DNA from: Alphaproteobacteria bacterium PA2
GTDB lineage: Bacteria > Pseudomonadota > Alphaproteobacteria > Caulobacterales > Caulobacteraceae
DNA: 64,000 nucleotides
Assembly (NCBI GenBank): GCA_002256425.1
Contig: NKIZ01000001.1
Span: 620,001 to 684,000, forward strand
Direction: 5' to 3'
This document shows, in pieces, positions 51,976-60,406 of this stretch. The position numbers and the translations under genes are program-made. A model generated the notes under the pieces. The model had not been told where the DNA came from. It saw only the letters and a list, made by a program, of their open reading frames with translations, and did no database searches. Position 1 is the first letter of the stretch. Each line of letters begins with the position of its first letter.

Positions 51976-53115
51976 ATGAAACCCAAGAGCGTTGCGGTCG
52001 TCGGGGCCGCTGAAACCACCCGTCTCGGCAAGATCCCGGACGTTTCCGTCATCGGCCTGCATGCAGACGCCGCCCTGAACGCCATGAAGGATGCCGGCCT
52101 CAAGCCGTCCGACATTGATGGCGTCGCCACCGCGGGCGTCAGCCCGGTCGAACTGGCCCACTATCTGGGCATCACCCCCACCTATGCCGACGGCACCAGC
52201 GTCGGCGGCTGTTCCTTCATGCTTCACGTGCGGCATGCAGCTGCGGCGATCAATGAAGGTCTCTGCAAGACGGTTCTGATCACCCACGGCGAGTCAGGCC
52301 GTTCCCGGGTCGGCGCAGGCGGCTTTGGCCGTGCGCCGTCCAGCCTGATGGGCCAGTTCGAAATGCCCTATGGGGTGACCAGCCCGCCCACCATGTTCAC
52401 CATTCCGGTCCTTCGCTACATGAAGACCTATGGCGTGACCGAGGCCGATCTGGCCAATGTTGCGGTGATCCAGCGCGAATGGGCGGCGAAGAACCCCCGG
52501 GCGAGCTTCAAGGATCCGATCACGGTGGACGACGTCCTCAACTCGCCAATGATCGCCTGGCCCTTCCGCATGCTGATGTGCTGCCTGGTCACCGACGGCG
52601 GCGGCGCCCTGATCCTGACCAGCGCCGAGCGGGCCAAGGACTTCCCGCAGAAGCCCGTCTACATCCTGGGCACTGGCGAAAGCGTCGAGACCCCCATGGT
52701 CAGCCAGATGGAGGACTTCACCTCGTCCAAGGCCTTCCGGGTCTCGGGCAAGAAGGCCTTTGATGAGTCCGGGATCAAGCACGCCGACGTCGATCACCTG
52801 ATGATCTATGACGCCTTCGCCCACCTGCCGCTCTATGGTCTGGAAGACCTGGGCTTTGTGAAGCCTGGCGAAGCCAAAGACTTCATCAACGAGCGCAACA
52901 CCGCCATCGGTGGCAAGCTGCCCCTGAACACCAATGGCGGCGGCCTGTCCTACATGCACTCGGGCATGTACGGCATGTACGCCCTACAGGAGAGCGTGCG
53001 TCAGATGCGCGGAACCGCGGCGGCCCAGATCGAGGGCGCCAAGATCAGCGTCTCTCACGGGGTCGGCGGCATGTTCGCCGCCAGCGGCACGGTGATCTTC
53101 ACCAACGAGGGCTAG
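51976..53115 (+). CDS. Thiolase-superfamily protein (Ltp2/SCP2-thiolase-like), DUF35 partner
   Basis: A 379-aa thiolase-fold protein. It has KSVAVVGAAETTRLGKIPD, the nucleophile region GTSVGGCSFMLHV with one Cys, and a C-terminal SHGVGGMFAASGTVIF in which the usual second catalytic Cys (CxGGG) is missing. Thiolase-like proteins encoded next to a DUF35 gene and lacking that Cys include the Ltp2 retro-aldolases of steroid side-chain degradation, so an aldol-type reaction is more likely than true thiolysis. It ends before a strong terminator. Confidence 0.88.
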   Translation: MKPKSVAVVGAAETTRLGKIPDVSVIGLHADAALNAMKDAGLKPSDIDGVATAGVSPVELAHYLGITPTYADGTSVGGCSFMLHVRHAAAAINEGLCKTVLITHGESGRSRVGAGGFGRAPSSLMGQFEMPYGVTSPPTMFTIPVLRYMKTYGVTEADLANVAVIQREWAAKNPRASFKDPITVDDVLNSPMIAWPFRMLMCCLVTDGGGALILTSAERAKDFPQKPVYILGTGESVETPMVSQMEDFTSSKAFRVSGKKAFDESGIKHADVDHLMIYDAFAHLPLYGLEDLGFVKPGEAKDFINERNTAIGGKLPLNTNGGGLSYMHSGMYGMYALQESVRQMRGTAAAQIEGAKISVSHGVGGMFAASGTVIFTNEG

Positions 53116-53136
53116 AACCCCTCCTACCCACGATTG

Positions 53137-53174
53137 CGCCGCATCCGGACATTGGTTCCGGGTGCGGCGTTTTT
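53137..53174 (+). terminator. Rho-independent terminator after the thiolase gene
   Basis: Arms 53137-53149 (CGCCGCATCCGGA) and 53157-53169 (TCCGGGTGCGGCG) pair over 13 positions with one G-T pair and a 7-nt loop, followed by TTTTT at 53170-53174. Confidence 0.9.
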
Positions 53175-53285
53175 GTTCGAAGTGTGTGCGAATTTCATAC
53201 TGAAATCAGTCAGTTGTGACGAATGTGACGGATTGGGGCATTGCCCGGCCTAGCGCTTGATGGACGATTTGCCTACAATATAGGC

Positions 53286-53798
53286 ATGGTCGCTCCTACC
53301 GGACTCGAGGATCTGAAAATCCTCATCGTCGACGACAATGCGCAGATGCGGACAATTGTCGGTACAGCGCTTTCCGGCGCGGGAATCCGGCAGGTCTATT
53401 ATGCGCCGGATGGTCAGAAGGGTCTGGAAACCCTCAACCGCTGGACCCCGGACATCGTCTTCGTCGACTTCGAAATGCCCATCATGAACGGCCTGGAATT
53501 CCTGAGGCTGGTGCGTTCGCCCGAGTCCAAGCAGAGGACTGTGCCAGTGATCATGCTGACCGGTCACTCCGACATGCCCAGGCTGAACATGGCGCGCGAT
53601 CGCGGGGTCAATGAGTTCCTGGCCAAGCCGGTAACCGCTAACGCCATCTTCGGGCGTCTGACCAATGTCATCTACCGACCGCGTCCCTTTGTTGACGCCA
53701 AGGGCTATTTCGGGCCTGACAGGCGGCGCAAAAAGAGCGACCACTATGCAGGTCCCCTGCGCCGGACCAGCGACCATTCAGAGGTGCAGGAACTCTAG
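53286..53798 (+). CDS. CheY-like response regulator with Arg-rich tail (Cle-like)
   Basis: A 170-aa single-domain receiver (about residues 8-130) plus a C-terminal basic tail. The acidic pair is Asp16-Asp17, the phosphoacceptor Asp61 (IVFVDFEMP), Thr92, and Lys114 (FLAKPVT). The tail carries GPDRRRKK (about 143-150) and later PLRRTSD. This arginine-rich extension resembles the Cle proteins of Caulobacter, CheY-like effectors that bind cyclic di-GMP and act on flagellar motor or holdfast functions. The start is ATG 53286. It is encoded 11 bp before a PIG-L deacetylase gene. Confidence 0.8.
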   Translation: MVAPTGLEDLKILIVDDNAQMRTIVGTALSGAGIRQVYYAPDGQKGLETLNRWTPDIVFVDFEMPIMNGLEFLRLVRSPESKQRTVPVIMLTGHSDMPRLNMARDRGVNEFLAKPVTANAIFGRLTNVIYRPRPFVDAKGYFGPDRRRKKSDHYAGPLRRTSDHSEVQEL

Positions 53799-53809
53799 CG
53801 GGGCAGATT

Positions 53810-54592
53810 GTGACACCCAGACCGGCCAGGATTCTCGCCTTTCACGCCCATCCGGACGATATCGAAACCCTCTGCGCGGGAACCCTTGCCCTGCTGGCGG
53901 CGGCAGGCGCCGAGATCGTCTGCGCTACGGCGACGGCAGGGGAGGGCGGCTCGGACTCGACCAGCCCCGAGGACACCGCCCGGATCCGGACGGCTGAAGC
54001 CCGGGTTGCGGCAGGCCTGATCGGGGCAGACTATACCTGCGCCGGACTTCCTGACCTGGCCGTCTTCAATGATGACCGTGGTCGCCGCGCCGTGACCGAA
54101 GTCGTGCGCTGGGCGCGGGCGGATATCGTCCTGACGGCTTCGCCTGTTGACTATCACCCCGACCACGAAGCGGTGAGCCAGCTGGTCCGCGACGCCTGCT
54201 TCGCCGCATCCGTGCCAAATTACAGGACCGGTCCGTCGGCGCCCCTGGCGGCGATTCCGCACCTCTATTTCATGGACCCCATTGGCGGTCGCGACCGGGA
54301 AGGTCGCAATGTGGCGCCTGATTTCGGCGCTGACGTTTCGTCGACCTTTCAGATCAAGCAGGCCATGCTTGCAGCCCATGTCAGCCAGGATGAGTGGGTG
54401 GCCCGCCAGCATGGCATCGCCAACCACCAGGCCTCACTTGAAAAATGGACCCGTCGTCAGGGGCGACTGTTCGGCGTCGATTACGCTGAGGGATTCCGCC
54501 AGTACCGGCATCATCCCTATCCCTCCACGCCCCGACTGCAGGACCTCCTGGGGGAGGCCCTGCTGGCCGCAGGTCTAGTGGGAGATCCGTAG
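53810..54592 (+). CDS. PIG-L/LmbE family deacetylase
   Basis: A 260-aa zinc amidohydrolase-like protein. It has HAHPDDIETLCAGTLALL with the metal-binding HPDD, ATATAGEGGSD, and the third ligand region YHPDHEAVSQLV. These enzymes remove acetyl groups from GlcNAc-linked substrates (MshB, BshB, lincomycin and GPI types). The start is GTG 53810, 11 bp after the regulator gene, so the two may be co-expressed. The substrate is unknown. Confidence 0.9.
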   Translation: MTPRPARILAFHAHPDDIETLCAGTLALLAAAGAEIVCATATAGEGGSDSTSPEDTARIRTAEARVAAGLIGADYTCAGLPDLAVFNDDRGRRAVTEVVRWARADIVLTASPVDYHPDHEAVSQLVRDACFAASVPNYRTGPSAPLAAIPHLYFMDPIGGRDREGRNVAPDFGADVSSTFQIKQAMLAAHVSQDEWVARQHGIANHQASLEKWTRRQGRLFGVDYAEGFRQYRHHPYPSTPRLQDLLGEALLAAGLVGDP

Positions 54593-56164
54593 GTTCTGGA
54601 TCGACTGGGCGATCTGCTCGAAGGCGTCGAGCAGGGCCGACTGGTTGGTGGCGTCGAAGAAGTGTTCGCTATCCGTAGCGCAGGCCTTCACCAGGTTCTT
54701 GGCGGCGGCATTGCCCGTGATCTCGAAGGCCACGGAATAGACTTCAATGCCTTTGGCCTTGATATTGTTGCACAGTTCCGTGGTGTACTGATTGGCCTCC
54801 GGCGCCGGGAAGGCGTCGATGGTGTGGGGACCGCGGGAGTCGCTGTGATCCATCTGCTTGGTATTGGCGCCGTCTGTCATCAACACCAGGATCTTGCGGG
54901 GTTTGATGTTCGGACCTGCGGTGTCATAGGCCATGGCCTGGGTCATGGGTTGGGGCGAGGTCAGCATGTTGAAGCCCCAGGCCAGACCGGCGGGGATGTA
55001 AGTATCCCCAGACGCCGTGAAGGCGTTGATCGCCGCGACAACGGACGCTGAGTTCGACGTGAGCGGGATGGCCTCGGATGAACAGGTGACATCCATCAGG
55101 CCGTTGTACTTCCGGTTGGGGTTGTTGTCGTTCACATTGTCTGGATAGGCGGGCGAGCCGTAGCAACCGTAGAAGTGGGAATCCACCCACCAGCCATTGT
55201 CCACCGGCGGCGGGCAAGGCGAATAATTCTCATTGTGGCATTCCGCCGAGCCCGTGCAGGTTCCGGCATGGGAGCCGGTCTGCACCTGACAGGAATAGGT
55301 CGTCGGCGTGCTGCCGGTCTGGCAGGAATAGGTATAGGGCACGCCGTCATTATAGCCGGTGCAGGTGCCATAGGTCGGGTTTGAACCATTGCAGGTTCCT
55401 GGCCCGTAATCCGGAACCTGGCAGGAATAGGTCTGGCTCCCGGTGCAGACCTGATAGGAGCAGCTGGGCGTCGAGATTTCCGCATGCCAGTAGTGCACGT
55501 CCGCCGGGACAATCGCCCAGGGCTGGGTGCGCGACGCGATCCCCATGTTCACGTGCTGGGCGAAGGGCACCAGGGCCACCTTCACGGTGCCCGAGTCAGC
55601 TGCATTGAAGACTGAAGTCACCAGGTCGGCAGCCGCGATCTTCAGGGTGTCGATCTTCGATCCGGCCATGGAGCCGGTGGTGTCCAGCACCAGGGCCAGT
55701 TCGACGATCTGGTCCTGGCCGCGCACGACTTCGGCGCGGGCGGTGATGTGGATGTCGCCATTGGTGAACAGGCCCACGACGATGGGTTCTACATCTGCTG
55801 TCGCCAGACCGACCACCTTCTTGACGCCAGGCGTAAAGGAGGAGGAGAGATTCTTGAGGGTCGTATTGCCGCCCAGGGCTGCGGCCATGTATTTGCGGCC
55901 CACTGTATTGAGAAGGGCTGTGGTTGTGGCGGTGGTGGCGTTGCTGTCCTGTTTTGTGCCGCCGGCCGCGAGGGTCGCGGAGTCCAGGGCGTCCTGCAAC
56001 TGGCTGCGCGCGACAGCGACCCGGGACAGATCGATACCGGCGAAGGCCAGACCCACCAGAAAGGCGCCGGCCACTGCGTAGGTTACGGCGATTGCCCCAG
56101 CTTCTTCCCGACGGAATCGCGCAAGGCGGTTGCGGATTCGGGTCACAAGATCGGCCATAATCAT
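54575..56164 (-). CDS. TadG-like VWA protein with a Cys-rich repeat insert
   Basis: A 529-aa membrane-anchored protein. Its N-terminus has a Tad/TadE-like segment (EEAGAIAVTYAVAGAFLVGLAF, quoted in part). A VWA domain begins LALVLDTTGSMAGSK (MIDAS DxTxS) near residue 160 and resumes with ILVLMTDGANTKQ near 430. Between them, about residues 231-360 form a Cys-rich insert of TYSC-type repeats with about 15 cysteines. It is probably a surface or pilus-like adhesin-related protein. An alternative start is the second ATG at 56158. Confidence 0.85.
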   Translation of the reverse strand: MIMADLVTRIRNRLARFRREEAGAIAVTYAVAGAFLVGLAFAGIDLSRVAVARSQLQDALDSATLAAGGTKQDSNATTATTTALLNTVGRKYMAAALGGNTTLKNLSSSFTPGVKKVVGLATADVEPIVVGLFTNGDIHITARAEVVRGQDQIVELALVLDTTGSMAGSKIDTLKIAAADLVTSVFNAADSGTVKVALVPFAQHVNMGIASRTQPWAIVPADVHYWHAEISTPSCSYQVCTGSQTYSCQVPDYGPGTCNGSNPTYGTCTGYNDGVPYTYSCQTGSTPTTYSCQVQTGSHAGTCTGSAECHNENYSPCPPPVDNGWWVDSHFYGCYGSPAYPDNVNDNNPNRKYNGLMDVTCSSEAIPLTSNSASVVAAINAFTASGDTYIPAGLAWGFNMLTSPQPMTQAMAYDTAGPNIKPRKILVLMTDGANTKQMDHSDSRGPHTIDAFPAPEANQYTTELCNNIKAKGIEVYSVAFEITGNAAAKNLVKACATDSEHFFDATNQSALLDAFEQIAQSIQNLRISH

Positions 56165-56247
56165 CTATTGAATCTCACGCGTGCATCGAACAGCGCGCAA
56201 ACCTGCGCACTTCACGCCCCTTTCTGCCCCTAACTGGTGGAAATTCG

Positions 56248-57777
56248 ATGAATCCCGGTACAATCGTACTTTTGGTGGTCCAGAGGATCTGCGGATCTGT
56301 ACTTCTGGCAGTGCTATGCTGGAGCGCGCCCCATCTGGCCCTCGCCCAGTCTTTGACCCACGCGCCTGATCTGATCCTGACCGGAACCCTTCTCGGGAAA
56401 GACCACCAGACCTACCGTGAGGATGCCTTTCGCGTACCGGCCGGGGTCCGTCGGCTGACCCTGGATTTCAGCTATTCCGGCAAGAGTGAGCGCACGACCC
56501 TGGATATTGGCCTGCGCGATCCGGTCCGCTTCCGGGGGTGGAGCGGCGGCGCCCGTTCCCGGCTGGTGGTCGCTGAAGGCCTTGCAACCCCCGCCTATCT
56601 GGCTGGTCCCCTGCCTGCCGGGATGTGGAAGCTGATCATAGGTGTCCCGAACATCCGCAAGGTGGCGAGGACAGACTATACGGCCAGGATCTGGTTTGAC
56701 CGGACTGGCGAAAGGGACGGGGATATTCAGGCGCTGCCTGCAGCCAAAGGGGCCAGCTGGTATCGGGGGGACCTTCATGCCCATACCGCCCATTCTGACG
56801 GGACATGCCTGGCGTCCAGCGGCCAGCGTATTCCCTGTCCGGTCTTCAAGACCCTGGAGGCCGCCCGTAGCCGAGGCCTCGATTTCCTCGCGGTGACCGA
56901 CCACAATACCTTCGCGCAGAACCAGTCCCTGACGGAGCTGGCGCCCTATTTCGACACCCTCTTGCTGATTCCCGGGCGGGAGATCACCACCTTCCAGGGG
57001 CATACCAATGTCTGGGGCCCCGATGGCGATCTGGACTTCCAGCTTGGGACCCGAAGGGCCAGGACCACAGACGCGATTTTCGATCAGGCTCACGCCGCCC
57101 AGGGGTTGGTGTCCATCAATCATCCACGGCTGCCCTCCGGTGAGGCCTGCATGGGGTGCGGCTGGTCTGCAGCGACAGACTGGTCGAAGGTCGACGCCAT
57201 GGAGGTGATCAACGGCGGATCCCTGGCGGTTCTGGGCCCGGAAGGTCCGGTGTCCGGCATTCCCTTCTGGGAAGGTCTCCTGGACCGGGGGTTCCGGATT
57301 ACGGGTGTTGGCGGGTCGGACAATCATGATCCGGATCTTGCTGCGGACAAGCCTGGCGCCCTTGGGCGGCCGCTGACCTATGTCCACGCCGACGCCCTGT
57401 CCCGCGCCGGCATACTTGAGGGGATTCGTCAGGGCCGGGTCTTCCTGGACATTCGCGGCCTGGACAGGGCCAGGCTAGAGGTCCGCGCGACATCTGGCGA
57501 ACAGTCAGTCGAGATGGGCGGTGTTCTGAAGCTTCAGCCTGGGGCCGAGGTTACACTTCGGGTCGACGTGTCGGGCCTTCCCGCAGGCGCCAGGCTGACG
57601 GTCCGCGGAAATGGCGCAGGCAGTTTCGCCAACCGCGACTGGGGCCTCGAGAGCGGACATGTGGACCTGAAGCTCGCCTTCAGCGGCGCAGCCTCCTGGC
57701 TGAGATTCGATGCTCGGGATGCCGCCGGGGGACTGATGATCCTGGGCAACCCGGTCTATCTGACGCCGGCACCCTGA
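56248..57777 (+). CDS. CehA/McbA-type PHP-domain metallohydrolase, exported
   Basis: A 509-aa exported protein with a hydrophobic signal (ICGSVLLAVLCWSAPHLALAQ). An N-terminal beta domain precedes the PHP metallohydrolase region: YRGDLHAHTAHSDG, LAVTDHNTF, IPGREITTFQGH, SINHPRLPSG and GVGGSDNHD supply the expected metal ligands. Related enzymes hydrolyse carbamates or phosphoesters. The C-terminal domain (LEVRATSGEQSVEM) looks beta-rich. It is divergent from the TadG-like gene. Confidence 0.88.
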   Translation: MNPGTIVLLVVQRICGSVLLAVLCWSAPHLALAQSLTHAPDLILTGTLLGKDHQTYREDAFRVPAGVRRLTLDFSYSGKSERTTLDIGLRDPVRFRGWSGGARSRLVVAEGLATPAYLAGPLPAGMWKLIIGVPNIRKVARTDYTARIWFDRTGERDGDIQALPAAKGASWYRGDLHAHTAHSDGTCLASSGQRIPCPVFKTLEAARSRGLDFLAVTDHNTFAQNQSLTELAPYFDTLLLIPGREITTFQGHTNVWGPDGDLDFQLGTRRARTTDAIFDQAHAAQGLVSINHPRLPSGEACMGCGWSAATDWSKVDAMEVINGGSLAVLGPEGPVSGIPFWEGLLDRGFRITGVGGSDNHDPDLAADKPGALGRPLTYVHADALSRAGILEGIRQGRVFLDIRGLDRARLEVRATSGEQSVEMGGVLKLQPGAEVTLRVDVSGLPAGARLTVRGNGAGSFANRDWGLESGHVDLKLAFSGAASWLRFDARDAAGGLMILGNPVYLTPAP

Positions 57778-57924
57778 AAACCGGTGGCGGACCGCCAGAG
57801 GATATGGGACCGGAAGAAGGTCTTATTAACGACGATGGCGGATAATGCTCCAGTCTCGCCACATCCCTGGCGCGGACAGATTTGTTCTCACGGTCACTGA
57901 CAGCCCGGGACGCATAGCGAAACG

Positions 57925-58527
57925 ATGGGTATCAACCCGGACTCAAAGGCGAAGTTCAATCTCCAGCATGCCACGGTGCTGCTGCTGGATGAGAACCCTT
58001 TGAGCATGAACATCCTGGTCCAGATTCTGACCGGCTTCGGCGCCAAGCAACTGACACGATGCAGCGATCAGGCCACGGCCGAGGCGGCTGTCATCAAGAC
58101 CCAGTTTGACCTGATGATTGTCGACTCTACCGGTCCCTCCCAGACCGGCATCAAGTTCGTCAACTGGCTGCGGCGCAGCGGCATTCAGCCCAATTGCTAT
58201 TCGTCGGTGCTGCTCACCTCGGGGCATACGGCGCAGAACGCCGTGATTGAGGCCCGCGATTGCGGCGCCCATTTCATCATAGCCAAACCGCTGACGCCAC
58301 TTGTCGTCCTTGAGCGGATTATCTGGATCTCGAAAGAAGGGCGGAAGTTCCTGGAGTGCGACACCTATGTCGGTCCGGATCGCCGCTTCAAGAATGACGG
58401 CGTGCCCCTGGGGACAGAGGGACGCCGCAAGGATGACCTGCCGCCTGAAGTTGGCGAGGCGACAATGCCAAATATGGAGCAGGATGTGATCGACAGTATG
58501 GTCAAGGCCAGGAAGGTTTCCCTATGA
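57925..58527 (+). CDS. CheY-like response regulator with Arg-rich tail (possible CleA/CheYIII homologue)
   Basis: A 200-aa receiver protein. It has Asp22-Glu23 at the acidic site, Asp67 (LMIVDSTGP) as phosphoacceptor, and Lys121 (IIAKPLTP). The C-terminal extension holds VGPDRRFK (about 149-156) and EGRRKDDLP, like the GPDRR tail of the regulator at 53286, and then a conserved helical end (MEQDVIDSMVKARKVSL). It shares a 4-base overlap with the next gene. Its position next to the che operon resembles the Caulobacter cheYIII-cheE pair, though here it reads convergently to cheU. Confidence 0.75.
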   Translation: MGINPDSKAKFNLQHATVLLLDENPLSMNILVQILTGFGAKQLTRCSDQATAEAAVIKTQFDLMIVDSTGPSQTGIKFVNWLRRSGIQPNCYSSVLLTSGHTAQNAVIEARDCGAHFIIAKPLTPLVVLERIIWISKEGRKFLECDTYVGPDRRFKNDGVPLGTEGRRKDDLPPEVGEATMPNMEQDVIDSMVKARKVSL

Positions 58528-59024
58528 GCGGCGTCGTCAGATTTCACGTCCCTGAAAACCGTCTCGGCAAGCTTATCCGGGCGGCGGGCGGCAAGGCGGT
58601 GGTCAATGCCGTCAAGGATGCCGCCGAGGGTATCGAGAGCCTGCGCGGGGACTTCCTGTCAGAGCTCACCGAGATTCTCAGCAAGGCTGAAACCATGGCA
58701 GGCGCGGTCAAGGGCGCTGACGACAAGGAGGGTACCGACGCCCTCTATGGCCTGATCAGCAATGCCATTGGCGTTCCCTCAGCTTGTGGCATGACGTCGC
58801 TGGACGAAATGCTGATCAGCCTCGCGGACCTGATTGACCATTTCAAGACCCACAGCATGTGGGACAAGCAGGCGATCACCATTCACCTCAGCGCCTTCCG
58901 GCTCCTGCTGAATTCCGAGTCCGTCCGGGACAGCGAAGGCGCCAAGTCCATTCTCGTTGGGCTGCGACAGGTCAGTGAGCGGTTCCGCCGCACGCCGCCA
59001 GCCACACAGGCGGCGACGGCCTGA
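58524..59024 (+). CDS. Unknown helical protein co-translated with the CheY-like regulator
   Basis: A 166-aa soluble, largely helical protein (IRAAGGKAVVNAVKDAAEGIESLRGDF, quoted in part; then ALYGLISNAIGVPSACGMTSL; and a C-terminal FRLLLNSESVRDSEGAKSILVGL). No domain was recognised. Its start overlaps the regulator stop, and its position suggests a partner such as CheE in Caulobacter, or a phosphotransfer-like helical bundle. No conserved phospho-accepting His is obvious. Confidence 0.6.
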   Translation: MSGVVRFHVPENRLGKLIRAAGGKAVVNAVKDAAEGIESLRGDFLSELTEILSKAETMAGAVKGADDKEGTDALYGLISNAIGVPSACGMTSLDEMLISLADLIDHFKTHSMWDKQAITIHLSAFRLLLNSESVRDSEGAKSILVGLRQVSERFRRTPPATQAATA

Positions 59025-59088
59025 GGATAGACGCCTTTGGGCCGCGGGGTATGCCGCCCCGTGCCTTCAGGTCCCTGCGGACGGCCGA

Positions 59089-59457
59089 CTAGAAGAGATC
59101 GAGATCGCCGGAAGTCGCCACGGACGGAAGGGCGGTTTCGACCTGTTGGGCCGCGCCCAGGCGATGAGCCAGATCCGCCAGCTTTACACGCGCCGCCGCT
59201 GAGGCCACGTCAAAGCCATCCCCGTAGCCCTGATCTGACAGGGTCTGGGTGAATTGCGCCAGGGCGGCCAGGTGCTGGATCAGCATGTCCAGGGTCTGGA
59301 TTTCGAACAGGTTGACCTGAATGTCCTCTCCGCGATTTGCGCGGACGAGTTGGGTGACCAGACCTTCCACGCGCTCGCACATGGCGCCGGCGTGTTCCAG
59401 TTCCCGTGAAAGGGTCGCCAGGATCTCCTGTGATTCGATCTGGCTTCCCTGACCCAT
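59089..59457 (-). CDS. cheU: CheU-like chemotaxis protein
   Basis: A 122-aa helical protein starting at ATG 59457, whose first base is the last base of the cheD TAA. It has GQGSQIESQEILATLSRELEH (quoted in part) and RLGAAQQVE, and ends GDLDLF. Position after cheD matches cheU in the Caulobacter che locus. The C-terminal DLF is similar to the ELF end of the adjacent CheD. Function is not established. Confidence 0.6.
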   Translation of the reverse strand: MGQGSQIESQEILATLSRELEHAGAMCERVEGLVTQLVRANRGEDIQVNLFEIQTLDMLIQHLAALAQFTQTLSDQGYGDGFDVASAAARVKLADLAHRLGAAQQVETALPSVATSGDLDLF

Positions 59458-60017
59458 TAAAACAGTTCCAGAGACCCTTCGTCCTTCGTGAAGATCTTGG
59501 AGGTGAGCTTGGGCGCCTCGTCCAGACGCGCCACTTCGCGGGCATTGCTGACTGTCCGCTGCTGGGCCTTGCCCAGAATTGGCCAATACTGAATGCGCCG
59601 GGCCTCAAATCCACCCAGGCTGCGACTGACAACGTCAATGCCTTCGTCGGCCATGAACTGCTCGGCAAAGGCGGCGTTCTTGGCGCCGATATCCGTCAGA
59701 CCGCTGGACATGCGGGCGCCGCCAAAGAGCTTGCCCTCGAGGTTGCGTCGCATCCCCCCCATCTTCAGGACGTCATTTATCAGAAGTTCCATGGCGAAAG
59801 CCCCATAGCGTCGGCTTTCGCCGGTGCCATCTGAAGGTCCTTCGGGCAGAAGAAAGTGGTTCATGCCGCCTATGCCGTTGGCCACGTCGCGCAGACAAAC
59901 CGCAACGCAGCTGCCAAGAATCGTCGTCAGAACGACGTCTGGATCAGACGTGACATAGTGTTCACCCTGAATCACATGAATCTTCTTCATGCCGATCTGG
60001 AAGGCGGATGCTCCCAT
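59457..60017 (-). CDS. cheD: CheD chemoreceptor glutamine deamidase
   Basis: A 186-aa CheD. It has LTTILGSCVAVCLRD with the catalytic Cys, GGMNHFLLPEG with the His, and EGKLFGGARM. It ends in EGSLELF. CheD deamidates receptor Gln side chains and tunes sensory adaptation. It overlaps cheY by the ATGA-type junction at 60017 and cheU by one base. Confidence 0.93.
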   Translation of the reverse strand: MGASAFQIGMKKIHVIQGEHYVTSDPDVVLTTILGSCVAVCLRDVANGIGGMNHFLLPEGPSDGTGESRRYGAFAMELLINDVLKMGGMRRNLEGKLFGGARMSSGLTDIGAKNAAFAEQFMADEGIDVVSRSLGGFEARRIQYWPILGKAQQRTVSNAREVARLDEAPKLTSKIFTKDEGSLELF

Positions 60018-60406
60018 CAGGTCAGGGCTCCGAATACGGCTTCAATCTTCTGCTTCAGGGTGGCTGTCGTGAACGGTTTCGACAAGTAGTTATTGACGCC
60101 GAATTGAACGGCGCGCTGAACCAGTTCGCGATCTGCTCTACCGGTAAGCATGATGACCGCGGTATTGGCAATCGGTGGGTGCCCCCGAATGGCGCGGAGC
60201 AGGCCAAGACCATCCAGCTTGGGCATGTTGAAGTCTGTAATGACCAGGTTCGCCGGCTGGGTGACCATGGCGCGCAGGCCTTCCTCACCGTCGGGAGCCT
60301 CGCGGATGTCGGAGACTCCGATGTCGTGCAGGCTATTGCGAACCAGGCTGCGAATGGTCAGCTGGTCATCGACGACCAGGACCTTGAGTGCGGAAGCGGC
60401 GGGCAT
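60017..60406 (-). CDS. cheY: CheY response regulator of the che operon
   Basis: A 129-aa single receiver. It has VLVVDDQLTIR, phosphoacceptor Asp in LVITDFNMP at about residue 60, VIMLTGR with the Thr, and YLSKPFT with the Lys. The ATG at 60406 follows AAAGGAG and shares its first base with the cheB TAA stop. It matches cheYII of the Caulobacter operon. Confidence 0.93.
   Translation of the reverse strand: MPAASALKVLVVDDQLTIRSLVRNSLHDIGVSDIREAPDGEEGLRAMVTQPANLVITDFNMPKLDGLGLLRAIRGHPPIANTAVIMLTGRADRELVQRAVQFGVNNYLSKPFTTATLKQKIEAVFGALT

Noticed and set aside
56164-56247. A Tad pilus locus around the TadG-like gene
   Set aside because: No tadA/B/C, cpa or rcp genes are present; only one TadG-like protein is seen.
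57778-57924. TTAA half-site near 57826 as a CtrA box
   Set aside because: There is no second TTAA at the needed spacing.
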